Shown: positions 1 through 6,617, numbered from the stretch's first letter. The stretch is 10,520 nt of DNA from Actinomycetota bacterium (GCA_005883885.1 VAYF01000210.1:1-10520), one strand, 5' to 3'. The notes: generated by a model from the letters alone, not told the origin. Translations and numbers: made by a program.

Positions 1-377
1 TTGTCCCAGGTCCCGCGGATGTCCTCGGGCAGGTCCTCCCAGTTCTGGGCCTGCTTCTCCGTGGAACGGATGAAGTAGTAGATGTTGTCGAAGTCGATGC
101 CGGACAGGTCCGCCCCCCACCACGGCATGGGGCGCTGTTCGAAATGCTTCAGGGCCTTCAGCCGGCGCTTGCGCATCCAGTCCGGCTCGGACTTGCGCGC
201 GGAGATCTCCTCGACGACCGCTTCGGACAGCCCGCGCTTGGGCTCGAAGACGGAGTTCGACTGGTCCTTCCAGTCGAACCGATATCCCTTGCTCAGCTCT
301 CGGAGGTGCTCCTCTTGGCTAACGACCACGCCGTGATCCCCCTTCATATCGACCGGACGGATGCCCCCGCCGATCAC
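1..377 (-). CDS. sufB: Fe-S cluster assembly scaffold protein SufB, N-terminal part (runs off left edge)
   Basis: SufB is the scaffold subunit of the cytoplasmic SufBCD complex that builds Fe-S clusters. Only about 125 N-terminal residues are present; the rest lies beyond the window. The family signature is clear: a KRGLSEAVV segment, an EPDWM segment, then RPMPWWGADLSGIDFDNIYY, which is nearly invariant in SufB. Two starts are possible in the same frame: GTG at 377 or ATG at 347. I prefer GTG 377 because a TAGACT box ends exactly 7 bases upstream of it, the leaderless layout common in actinobacteria, whereas ATG 347 has no convincing Shine-Dalgarno sequence. The gene lies downstream of the carbonic anhydrase with a 181-base gap and probably has its own promoter. 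Identity is secure; the start is inferred. Confidence 0.93.
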   Translation of the reverse strand, partial: MIGGGIRPVDMKGDHGVVVSQEEHLRELSKGYRFDWKDQSNSVFEPKRGLSEAVVEEISARKSEPDWMRKRRLKALKHFEQRPMPWWGADLSGIDFDNIYYFIRSTEKQAQNWEDLPEDIRGTWD

Positions 378-558
378 GCTCCAAAGTCTACTCCAGGGGT
401 CGGATTCGCGACCCCGGTCGCGTCGTGCTGGGAACGGGTCTCCCGTGGTGCGTGACGCCCATCTGCACGGCACGTGCGCTCGGCGTCGTGGATCACGCTG
501 GGGCTCGTCGCCTCACCAACCTGCTCTTCGGCGTCCGCGAACGCCTGAGCGCCGACCC
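378..558. other. Intergenic region between carbonic anhydrase and sufB
   Basis: About 180 bases between the carbonic anhydrase stop and the preferred sufB start. Open frames cross it on both strands, but none shows a recognisable protein and they look like by-products of high GC content. The only supported signal is the putative minus-strand -10 box at 385-390. No T-tract terminator was seen. Confidence 0.5.
385..390 (-). promoter_or_regulatory. Putative -10 box of sufB (leaderless start)
   Basis: On the minus strand this reads TAGACT, followed by 7 bases and then the GTG at 377. That spacing would put the transcription start at or next to the start codon. The same hexamer occurs upstream of lpd. 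No clear -35 element is visible. Inferred from spacing and sequence only. Confidence 0.45.
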
Positions 559-1068
559 TCAGCCGACCGGGGTCGGGGCCACCACGTCGTGCAGACGGCC
601 ATCCCGGACGTCGTACACGTGCCCTGACACCGTCACGCCATCCGGGAACCCTTTGGTCCCCCGGATCGCGTCGACGTCGTCGCGAGAGCTCTGCTCCGGA
701 TCCGCGAAGCTCAGGAACTCCATGTCGACCTCGACCCCGCCCTGATCCCGGATCATGTCTCGCAGCACGGGGTCGGTGAACTTCGTCATGCCGCAGTCCG
801 TGTGATGGATCACCGCGAACTCCCGCGTCCCGAGGAGCCAGCTGCTGATCAGCAGCGAACGGATCGCGTCCTCGGTCGCGCGGCCACCCGCGTTCCGGAT
901 CACGTGCGCGTCGCCGAGGTCGAGCCCGAGCGACCGCGCTGGATCCAGTCGCGCGTCGATGCATGTCAGGACGACGAGCGGTCGCGCCGGCGGGATCTCG
1001 AGATCGCCTTCGTCGAACCCCTCCGCGAACGTGGCGTTCGCCTGCTTGAGTCGATCGACCTCCGACAT
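559..1068 (-). CDS. Beta-class carbonic anhydrase family protein (Rv1284/CanA-like; possible COS hydrolase)
   Basis: A 169-residue protein of the beta-carbonic anhydrase family, zinc enzymes that interconvert CO2 and bicarbonate. All expected metal and catalytic residues are present: C36 and D38-x-R40 in TCIDAR, and H89 and C92 in HHTDCG. The sequence HVIRNAGG and the arrangement SLLIS-WLLGTRE match the small mycobacterial Rv1284 type (about 163 residues), whose zinc ligands fall one position earlier. This clade also contains characterised carbonyl sulfide hydrolases. The ATG at 1068 follows the rhodanese stop by 9 bases; GGAGGAG lies directly between them, so the two genes are likely cotranscribed and translationally coupled. 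Family assignment is firm; the substrate (CO2 or COS) is open. Confidence 0.92.
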   Translation of the reverse strand: MSEVDRLKQANATFAEGFDEGDLEIPPARPLVVLTCIDARLDPARSLGLDLGDAHVIRNAGGRATEDAIRSLLISSWLLGTREFAVIHHTDCGMTKFTDPVLRDMIRDQGGVEVDMEFLSFADPEQSSRDDVDAIRGTKGFPDGVTVSGHVYDVRDGRLHDVVAPTPVG

Positions 1069-1077
1069 GTCTCCTCC

Positions 1078-1923
1078 TCACCCCAGCTCGACCGGCGCAC
1101 CGACGAGCGACCCGTACTCGGTCCAGGATCCGTCGTAGTTCTTGACGTTCGGATACCCGAGCAGCTCCTGCAGCGCGAACCAGGTGTGGGAGCTGCGTTC
1201 GCCGATCCGGCAGTAGGCGATGACGTCGCGGTCGGCGGTGATCCCCTCGGCCTCATACAGCGCCTTGAGTTCATCCGCGCTCTTGAAGGTGCCGTCGTCG
1301 TTCGCGGCCTTGACCCACGGGATGTTGGCCGCCCCGGCGATGTGCCCGGGCACCTGGGCCTGCTCCTGTGGGAGATGGTCGGGAGCGAGCTTCTCGCCCC
1401 GGTACTCCTCGGGCGAGCGGACGTCGACGAAGCCCGTCGCCGACCCGACCTTCGAGATCACTTCGTCGCGGAGGGCGCGGATCTGGGGTCGCTCATCGCC
1501 CAACAGCACGTGATCCGATGGCTGGTGGCTCGGTACGTCCTGGACCAGCTCGCGGCTCTCCAGCTCCCACTTCTTCCGGCCGCCATCCAGCAGTTTCACG
1601 TCGTCGAACCCGCGGAGCTTCAGCAACCAGTAGGCGTACGCCGCGAACCAGTTGTTGTTGCCGCCGTACAGCACGACGGTCGTCCCCGACCCCACCCCGG
1701 CGGCTGAGAGGAGCTGGGCGAAGCCGCCCTGATCCAGGTAGTCACGACCCACCCGCGTGTGGAGATCGGTGGTCCAGTTCCATCCGACGGCGCCTCGGAC
1801 GTGGCCCTTCTCGTAGGCCGTGGTGTCCTCGTCGACCTCGATCACGCGCACATCGGGGTCGTCCAGGTGGTTATCGAGCCAATCGGTCGAGACCAAGACG
1901 TCGGGATTGGCGTAGTCACTCAT
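1078..1923 (-). CDS. Two-domain thiosulfate/3-mercaptopyruvate sulfurtransferase (rhodanese)
   Basis: A 281-residue tandem rhodanese that transfers a sulfane sulfur from thiosulfate or mercaptopyruvate to a thiol or cyanide acceptor. The first, inactive domain spans about residues 8-125 and holds LYGGNNNWFAAYAYW; the second spans about 148-278 and carries the catalytic loop CRIGER with the nucleophile at C238. Long stretches such as LLDGGRKKWEL, LAPDHLPQEQ and KNYDGSWTEYGSLVGAP match the mycobacterial CysA/SseA type, and the length agrees with that family (about 277). The start ATG at 1923 has a strong AAGGAGG about 7 bases upstream. It is the first gene of a tight operon with the carbonic anhydrase. 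The CRIGER loop favours thiosulfate as donor, but this is inference. Confidence 0.95.
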   Translation of the reverse strand: MSDYANPDVLVSTDWLDNHLDDPDVRVIEVDEDTTAYEKGHVRGAVGWNWTTDLHTRVGRDYLDQGGFAQLLSAAGVGSGTTVVLYGGNNNWFAAYAYWLLKLRGFDDVKLLDGGRKKWELESRELVQDVPSHQPSDHVLLGDERPQIRALRDEVISKVGSATGFVDVRSPEEYRGEKLAPDHLPQEQAQVPGHIAGAANIPWVKAANDDGTFKSADELKALYEAEGITADRDVIAYCRIGERSSHTWFALQELLGYPNVKNYDGSWTEYGSLVGAPVELG

Positions 1924-1940
1924 CGGATCCTCCTTCAGGG

Positions 1941-1948
1941 CTGTACAG
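1941..1948. promoter_or_regulatory. CTGTACAG palindrome just upstream of the rhodanese ribosome binding site
   Basis: A perfect 8-base palindrome in the gap between the rhodanese start (1923) and the start of the divergent damaged gene. Its place just before the Shine-Dalgarno sequence would suit an operator, but an 8-base palindrome can occur by chance and no regulator is encoded beside it. Confidence 0.2.
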
Positions 1949-1977
1949 GTGAGGAACGTCGCTCGGCGAGGAAGGGG

Positions 1978-2501
1978 GTGGTCGCGTCAAGCGCGACAAC
2001 ACAGGCGCGATGGGATCATGAGTCCCACGACTCCACGAACACGGGTGCGGATCACGATCCCCCCTGTCGGCCGACGGCATCGTTGTACTCGTGTTGCACC
2101 TGCAACGTCAACACCGGATGGTGGATCGCGGCCCTCGTCTTGAGCGTGCTGCTGATCATCGGGATCGCAGGCCATGCCTACCTTGACCACTATCAGCCGC
2201 TCGCGCCCGGAGCCCTTGGCCGGAGCGATACCGCTTATGAAGATGGCGCTCCATTCTCCTACGCGTACTGGCTCATCAACCAGGGCAGCCTTCCTGTCAC
2301 CGTTACGAGCGTCACGCCTCCCGATCGGGCATCGTGGTTCGAGGGGGATTCAGGGGTTGCGTCGATCTCTCTCGGGGCACGGGTGAGACATCCGTCCAGC
2401 GGTTCGTCGCCTTCCGCGCGTACGGCGTTTCGAGGACAGCATGGATCCCGATGAGCGGTTTCGCGATCAGCTCTCCGAAAGATCGTCCGGGTCGGGACTA
2501 A
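1978..2501 (+). pseudogene. Unknown small membrane-anchored protein, frame-disrupted
   Basis: I do not recognise the family. Coding character is clear in one frame up to about 2370: a Cys-rich CCTCNVNTG stretch, a hydrophobic segment of about 22 residues (WWIAALVLSVLLIIGIAG..., codons from 2119), and then an apparently extracellular part containing SYAYWLINQGSLPVTVTSV. From about 2363-2385 the plausible protein continues in another frame (SVQRFVAFRAYGVSRTAW, then IPMSGFAIS) to a TAA at 2499-2501, while the first frame runs into less protein-like sequence and stops at 2452-2454. This suggests a single-base indel or a small deletion. The start is unresolved: no ATG occurs in frame, and GTG 1978 (after AGGAAGG, very close) or TTG 2083 are candidates. 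It is divergent from the rhodanese. It is probably a single-pass membrane protein with a small outer domain. Confidence 0.5.
1981..1997. repeat. Imperfect palindrome GTCGCG-N5-CGCGAC
   Basis: Six-base arms separated by TCAAG, located between the divergent rhodanese and the damaged membrane-protein gene. It could be an operator or a hairpin. In GC-rich DNA such short arms are common, so support is weak. Confidence 0.2.
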
Positions 2502-2527
2502 CCCCCCGGTTTACGCCAGCCACGCGA

Positions 2528-2857
2528 TCAAGCCGTCCGGAACCTTGGTGGCCTAGAAGATGCCGAGCGCTGCCTTCGCCTGATCTGGTCCTCGATCAGC
2601 GGCCCGATGGGACACCCCATCGTGGTGAGGCTGTACGTGATATCCACGTCCCCGCCCTCGTCCACGTCAACGCTGTAGACGAGGCCGAGGTCCACGATGT
2701 TGATACCGAGCTCAGGGTCGTAGACCTGCATCAGTGCCTGCAGGATCCGCTCGCGGAGATCGCCCTCGGGAGCTTCTTCCGCTGCAACAGGGCTCTGCGT
2801 CTTCACATCCTGCTCATCCATCGGATCGCTCCCACCCTCGTCGTTCTTGTCGGCCAT
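2528..2857 (-). pseudogene. SufT/MIP18-family (DUF59) Fe-S assembly factor with internal deletion and frameshift
   Basis: Proteins of this family assist maturation of Fe-S proteins in the cytoplasm, and SufT-type members are often near suf genes, as here. The ATG at 2857 opens an acidic leader of about 33 residues, then the typical DUF59 start: LRERILQALMQVYDPELGIN followed by IVDLGLVY, and TTMGCPIGPLIEDQI with the conserved Cys. The expected second half (about 30 residues with a PPWTP-type motif) is missing. In another frame directly after the break comes DQAKAALGIF and TAG at 2553-2555, which is the expected family ending. The frame as it stands runs on to 2528 with an Arg/Ser-rich tail unlike the family. 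I infer a deletion of roughly 90 bases that is not a multiple of three, near 2578-2590. The product is probably non-functional unless this is an assembly error. Confidence 0.75.
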
Positions 2858-2882
2858 TCGTCCGGCACGGAAATTTCGGCAC

Positions 2883-2888
2883 TATGCT
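2883..2888 (+). promoter_or_regulatory. Putative -10 box of the response regulator gene
   Basis: TATGCT in an AT-richer patch between two divergent genes, 37 bases upstream of the response regulator ATG and leaving room for its Shine-Dalgarno sequence GAGGAG (2915-2920). No good -35 was found at the usual distance. Confidence 0.4.
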
Positions 2889-2925
2889 TGCCTCAACGAT
2901 ACCGCCCCTTCCGTCGAGGAGACCG

Positions 2926-3564
2926 ATGTCGATCCGCGCCCTCATCGTTGATGACCACCCCGTCACGCGGGAAGGGCTCCGAACCGCCCTGGAGCTCTCC
3001 GAGGATGCCGTGGTCGTCGTCGGGGAGGCTGGGAGCGGGGAGGAGGCCGTCGAGCAGGCCCGGGAGCTGACGCCCGATGTCGTGTTCATGGACGTCCGCA
3101 TGCCCGGGATGGACGGCATCGAAGCGACCCGACGGATCCGCGAGGCGTCCCCCGAGACCAAGGTCATCCTGATCACGATCGACGAGTCACGTGGGGCCAT
3201 CTCCGAGGCGATCCAGGCGGGAGTATCGGGCTACCTGCTCAAGGATGCCTCCCCGGATGCGCTCGTCGACGCCGCACGGAACGCCATCGAGGGCAACGCG
3301 GTGATCCACCCACAGCTCACGAAGACGTTCATCGAGGAGGCCCAGGCGGTCGGCGACGAGCCGAAGACCGCCCCGCTGTCCAAACGCGAGCGCGAGATCC
3401 TCCAGAAGGTGGCCGACGGCGCGACCACCCGCCAGGTCGCGACCGAGCTCGGGATCTCCCCCCACACGGTCAAGACCCATCTCGAGCGCATCTTCGAGAA
3501 GCTGGCCGCCAACGACCGGGCCCAAGCCGTCGCGATCGCGATCCGCACCGGCATCGTCCACTGA
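2926..3564 (+). CDS. NarL/FixJ-family two-component response regulator (REC + LuxR-type HTH)
   Basis: A 212-residue cytoplasmic transcription regulator. The receiver domain (about residues 3-122) has the acidic pair D9-D10, phosphoacceptor D56 in VVFMDVRMPG, T84 in VILITI and K106 in LLKDAS, so it should be phosphorylatable. A linker of about 25 residues leads to a LuxR-type helix-turn-helix (about 148-210) with LSKREREILQ, the recognition region ELGISPHTVKTHL and IFEKLAANDRAQAV. The ATG at 2926 has GAGGAG five bases upstream; the frame is open further upstream but would overlap the divergent sufT-like gene. A histidine kinase follows in the same direction after 79 bases and is the obvious partner. 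Target genes cannot be read from the window. Confidence 0.95.
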   Translation: MSIRALIVDDHPVTREGLRTALELSEDAVVVVGEAGSGEEAVEQARELTPDVVFMDVRMPGMDGIEATRRIREASPETKVILITIDESRGAISEAIQAGVSGYLLKDASPDALVDAARNAIEGNAVIHPQLTKTFIEEAQAVGDEPKTAPLSKREREILQKVADGATTRQVATELGISPHTVKTHLERIFEKLAANDRAQAVAIAIRTGIVH

Positions 3565-3643
3565 TCGCGGCTGCGGCTGGGCCGTTCGACCCCCCGACGT
3601 AGCTCGCTCAACCTCCGAGAGGGTCGGCCGATATCCCCAGCAG

Positions 3644-4837
3644 ATGGCCACCGTTCTGCTCTTCGACTCGGCGGACGAGGTCGCACGCCTGCAGTACCAC
3701 ATGCTCCATGCAGCGCCCGATCTCCAGATCGAGGTCACGTCCGACGCCTTCCGTGCGGTCGAATCGACCGCCAGGTCGCGTCCGGACGTGGTCGTGGTCG
3801 ACCTGGGTTTGGAGGGCCCGACCGGCCCCGAGCTGGTCCGACGCCTGTGCGCCTCTTCCCCGACGACGAGCGTGGTCGCTCGGTCGACGGCCCGCGATCC
3901 CCAGCGCATCGCGGAGACCCTCGCCGCCGGCGCCGCCGGATACGTCCTGCGGGAAGAAGGTCCCGAGGTCGTCCTCGGAGCGGTCCGAGCCGCCCTCGGC
4001 GGCAGCGTCGTCCTCTCGGCGATGGTCGCGACGGCGTTCGGGGCCGAGGTCGCTCGCACCGTGGTTCGCGCGATGGAGCTCGAGACGGAGCTCGACGAGC
4101 TGCGAGCGAACGTCTCCCAGGGCACGTCGGCCAAGGCGGATTTCCTGGCGAACATCTCCCACGAGCTGCGGACCTCGGTGACGGTTGCCAAGGGGATCGC
4201 CTACGTCCTGCGGAATCCGAACGTCCCGCCCGAGGAGCGGGAGCAGTTCATCGAGCAGCTGCAGTCTTCGTTGGACAGCCTGATGCAGATCGTCGACGAG
4301 ATCATCACGATCGCCGAGCTGGAACGGGGTACGTTCGCCCTCGAGGTCGCCAACGTGGATCTCGGTCCCCTCGTCCGCCACGCGGTCGACGAGGTGTCCC
4401 GGTCCTACCCCTTCGTTCCGATCACAGCGCAGGTGCCTGACACGTTCCACGCGATCGCGGACGGTGCCCGCATCGGCGGCGTCGTCCGCGAGCTCCTCGA
4501 CAACGCCTGCCGGTATTCCCCTGCAGGACAGCCGGTCGAGCTCCTCGCCCGCACGCTCGACGAAGGCGTCGTGGTGACGGTGACCGATCGTGGTGAGGGC
4601 CTCGACCGCAGCATCACGAACCAGGCATTCGACCAGCCCTTCTCCACGGGCGAGCCGACCCTCCGGAAGGAGAGGTCCGGCCCCGGGGTCGGTCTGCACC
4701 TGGCACGCCAGGTCATCCTCGAGCACGGCGGTGTCATGTGGGCAGATCCGTTGCCCGGAGGGGGCACCCGCATCTCGTTCTGCCTCCCGATCCGGGAGGG
4801 GCAGCGGCTCGCCGCGCCCCCCGTGGGGGTCTCCTGA
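3644..4837 (+). CDS. Soluble hybrid histidine kinase with N-terminal degenerate receiver domain
   Basis: A 397-residue protein without a signal peptide or membrane segment. Residues 1-120 resemble a response-regulator receiver: the phosphoacceptor position is kept (D53 in VVVVDLGL), but the N-terminal acidic pair is reduced (LLFDSADE) and the switch Lys is replaced (YVLREEG, R103). A short helical linker (about 135-160) leads to the HisKA dimerisation domain with phospho-acceptor H173 in NISHELRTS, and then the HATPase_c domain with N287 (N box, LLDNACRYSP), DRGEGL (G1), an F-box-like FDQPFS and GPGVGLHLAR (G2). Kinase motifs are complete. The usual Pro-Leu after HELRT is Ser-Val here. No in-frame start exists upstream before the response regulator, so ATG 3644 is used although its Shine-Dalgarno is weak (GAGAGGG, about 20 bases away). 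It is probably the kinase for the regulator just upstream and senses something in the cytoplasm. Confidence 0.92.
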   Translation: MATVLLFDSADEVARLQYHMLHAAPDLQIEVTSDAFRAVESTARSRPDVVVVDLGLEGPTGPELVRRLCASSPTTSVVARSTARDPQRIAETLAAGAAGYVLREEGPEVVLGAVRAALGGSVVLSAMVATAFGAEVARTVVRAMELETELDELRANVSQGTSAKADFLANISHELRTSVTVAKGIAYVLRNPNVPPEEREQFIEQLQSSLDSLMQIVDEIITIAELERGTFALEVANVDLGPLVRHAVDEVSRSYPFVPITAQVPDTFHAIADGARIGGVVRELLDNACRYSPAGQPVELLARTLDEGVVVTVTDRGEGLDRSITNQAFDQPFSTGEPTLRKERSGPGVGLHLARQVILEHGGVMWADPLPGGGTRISFCLPIREGQRLAAPPVGVS

Positions 4838-4874
4838 CCGATCCGCCTGGTGGCGGTGGGCGCCGGAGGAGGCG

Positions 4875-4880
4875 TATCCT
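4875..4880 (+). promoter_or_regulatory. Putative -10 box of the unknown secreted-protein gene
   Basis: TATCCT lies 20 bases before GTG 4901, with GGGAG (4887-4891) between them as a possible ribosome binding site. This arrangement supports GTG 4901 as the original gene start rather than ATG 4983. No -35 could be assigned. Confidence 0.35.
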
Positions 4881-4900
4881 CCGCTCGGGAGAACCACTGG

Positions 4901-4982
4901 GTGCAGAGAGCGATCCTGGGGTTGGTCGTGATGCTCGCCGCCCTGGAGCGGACTCGTCCCCCACGGATGGCAGGCGATCCCG
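4901..4982 (+). other. Displaced N-terminal signal-peptide segment of the following gene
   Basis: From GTG 4901 (GGGAG upstream at a 9-base distance) one frame encodes a short signal-peptide-like start, VQRAILGLVVMLAAL, then turns into an Arg/Pro-rich stretch that ends at 5044. The next frame, open after a stop at 4929-4931, reads WSGLVPHGWQAIP directly into the protein that starts at ATG 4983. The simplest reading is one secreted protein whose frame was shifted by an indel between about 4938 and 4956. If so, ATG 4983 is not the true start. Confidence 0.5.
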
Positions 4983-5504
4983 ATGGACGGGCACGACTTC
5001 CACGAAGGGTTCGTCGCGTCGCCCCACCCCGACACGTGGCCTGAGATGCGGCCCAGCACGGCCGGGTTGGTAGCCACCTGGGTGGACGCCACCCGGGTCG
5101 GCGTCCCGAGCGATCTCTACTACCTCGCGGCGAGCGGCCCCCTGCTCTCCGAGCTCGGGGACCGGGCGGGCTGTTCGTCCTTCGAGAAGATCTTGGCCGA
5201 CAACGTCCCGGCCTTCTTGCACGGCGCGGCCGATTCCGCCGGCGACTTCGTGGCGCGTGGGGGTGGCGTCTGCCGGCCCGACGGCGGGACGGCGACGCGT
5301 TGGTCCTACTTCGTGGCGGCACCGGGATTCGGGCCGGTCGGCCGCCTGGGGATCCCAGGATCGGGTCTGTACGTGATCGTCGCTGCCACCCGCGAGTCGC
5401 CGCGCGCGAGAAGGATCCTGTCCCGGCTGCTCGACAACGTTCGTTTCGGACCGGACGGCATCGGGGATTTCGTGCGGGCCTTGCGCCCCGGGATGGCTCT
5501 CTAG
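4983..5504 (+). CDS. Unknown protein, probably secreted domain (5' end likely frameshifted)
   Basis: The open frame from ATG 4983 encodes 173 residues that I cannot assign to a family. It has two Cys (in DRAGCSSFEK and GGGVCRPDGG), a hydrophobic beta-like stretch GLYVIVAATR, and an ending of the form ILSRLLDNVRFG, a pattern seen at the end of small secreted or lipoprotein domains of actinobacteria. ATG 4983 has no good Shine-Dalgarno sequence, and the same frame is open back to 4932 with protein-like sequence, so the true start was probably GTG 4901 in another frame. It follows the histidine kinase after a gap of about 60-145 bases and could be functionally linked to it. Its stop overlaps the stop of convergent gcvT inside a single CTAG. 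Confidence 0.6.
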   Translation: MDGHDFHEGFVASPHPDTWPEMRPSTAGLVATWVDATRVGVPSDLYYLAASGPLLSELGDRAGCSSFEKILADNVPAFLHGAADSAGDFVARGGGVCRPDGGTATRWSYFVAAPGFGPVGRLGIPGSGLYVIVAATRESPRARRILSRLLDNVRFGPDGIGDFVRALRPGMAL

Positions 5505-6610
5505 CGCGGGCTCCGATCCACGAATGGAGGCCGAACGACGGTGGCGGCGCCCCGCCGGCCCCTGATGTCCACCTCGACCTCGGCACCCACGTCGGCGACA
5601 TCGCCCGGCCACAGGTAGGCGAGTCCGATCCCGGTCTCGAGCAGCGGAGAGAAGGTGCCGCTCGTGACCTCTCCGATCACCAGATCGCCGTTGAACACGG
5701 GGTAGTGGGCGCGCGGGATGTGGCGGCGTTCGTGCATGCGCAGCCCCCGGAGCCTGCTGGGGAGTCCCTCACGCTGTTGACGCACCAGCGCCTCCCGGCC
5801 GCGGAAGTCCCCCTTGTCCAAGGAGACCGCCCATCCGAGCCCGGCCTCGAACGCCGTGGAGGACTCGAACAGATCCTGCCCATAGAGCGGGTAGCCCATC
5901 TCCAGCCTGAGCACGTCCCGAGACGCCAGTCCGCATGCCATCCCTTCGAACATCGCCATCGCATCCATCAGCTGGTGCCACAGTTCGACCGCGATGTCCT
6001 CGTAGGTGAACAGCTCGAACCCGACCTCCCCGGTGTACCCGGAGCGCGTCACGATCACCGGGCGCCGGCGGAATGCCGACTCCGCGCACCGCATGAAGCT
6101 CAGCTCCCCGGCTTCCGGGAACAGCGAGGTCACGATCGACGGGGAGCGCTGACCCTGCACCGCGAGGAAGCACCAGTCCTGGTGGTACATCAGGTGGACC
6201 CGGTCGGGCGCGTCGGCTTCGCCGAGGATCTGCAGCACCCGCTGGGTGTTGGACGCGTTCGGCACGACGAAGTACCGATCCGGGCCGAGGCGGTAGACGA
6301 TCAGATCCTCGATCACCCCGCCACCCTCGTTCAACACGAGGTTGTACTGAGCCCGACCGACCTCGACGGCGGACACGTCGTTGGTGACGACGCTCTGGAG
6401 GAGCCCGAGCGCCCCGGGCCCCGCGACCTCCATCTTGCCGAGATGCGTCAGGTCGAACAGTCCGACGCGCTCGCGGACCGCGCGGTGTTCCGCGAGGGCC
6501 CCCTGGTACTCGATCGGCATCAACCACCCGCCGAACGGACCGAGCTTCGCGCCCAGCGCGGCATGCTCCTTCTCGAGCGGCGAGTGCTTGAGCTCATCCG
6601 TGGCCTCCAT
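5501..6610 (-). CDS. gcvT: Aminomethyltransferase, T-protein of the glycine cleavage system
   Basis: T-protein releases ammonia from the aminomethyl-lipoyl H-protein and passes the one-carbon unit to tetrahydrofolate. From ATG 6610 the product has 369 residues, the normal family length. Visible signatures are the N-terminal HAALGAKLGPFGGWLMPIEY, HRAVRERVGLFDLTHLGKM, TNDV with the catalytic-type D78, NEGGGVIEDLIVY, SGYTGEVGFEL, and SRDVLRLEMGYPLYGQDL; the C-terminal domain has EVTSGTFSPLL. ATG 6619 (MPPME) is an alternative start three codons upstream. I chose 6610 because TACGAT ends 7 bases before it, a leaderless layout, and neither start has a Shine-Dalgarno sequence. It is divergent from lpd, whose E3 product is also the L-protein of glycine cleavage. 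No gcvH or gcvP is in the window. The gene looks intact. Confidence 0.94.
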   Translation of the reverse strand: MEATDELKHSPLEKEHAALGAKLGPFGGWLMPIEYQGALAEHRAVRERVGLFDLTHLGKMEVAGPGALGLLQSVVTNDVSAVEVGRAQYNLVLNEGGGVIEDLIVYRLGPDRYFVVPNASNTQRVLQILGEADAPDRVHLMYHQDWCFLAVQGQRSPSIVTSLFPEAGELSFMRCAESAFRRRPVIVTRSGYTGEVGFELFTYEDIAVELWHQLMDAMAMFEGMACGLASRDVLRLEMGYPLYGQDLFESSTAFEAGLGWAVSLDKGDFRGREALVRQQREGLPSRLRGLRMHERRHIPRAHYPVFNGDLVIGEVTSGTFSPLLETGIGLAYLWPGDVADVGAEVEVDIRGRRGAATVVRPPFVDRSPR

Positions 6611-6617
6611 CGGCGGC

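Noticed and set aside
552..576. Inverted repeat CCGACCC/GGGTCGG around the carbonic anhydrase stop, as a terminator
   Set aside because: Seven-base stem with an 11-base loop but no T tract on the minus strand, and one arm is coding sequence; not enough to call a terminator.
374..1081. Long minus-strand open frame of 235 codons overlapping the carbonic anhydrase
   Set aside because: It is Arg-rich without domains and lies out of frame over a clearly conserved carbonic anhydrase gene; a by-product of high GC content.
2018..2143. Short open frame starting at ATG 2018 as the N-terminus of the damaged membrane protein
   Set aside because: Its third codon positions are poorer in G/C than the frame holding the membrane segment, it is Arg/Thr-rich, and it has no ribosome binding site; it does not join cleanly to the membrane segment.
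3530..3541. 12-base palindrome TCGCGATCGCGA near the end of the response regulator
   Set aside because: It encodes AVAIAI in the conserved HTH domain; codon use for Ala-Ile repeats explains it.
3608..5092. Very long minus-strand open frame (494 codons) opposite the histidine kinase
   Set aside because: It lies antisense to a complete kinase with all motifs; composition (Arg, Asp, Gly rich) is typical of antisense frames in GC-rich genes.
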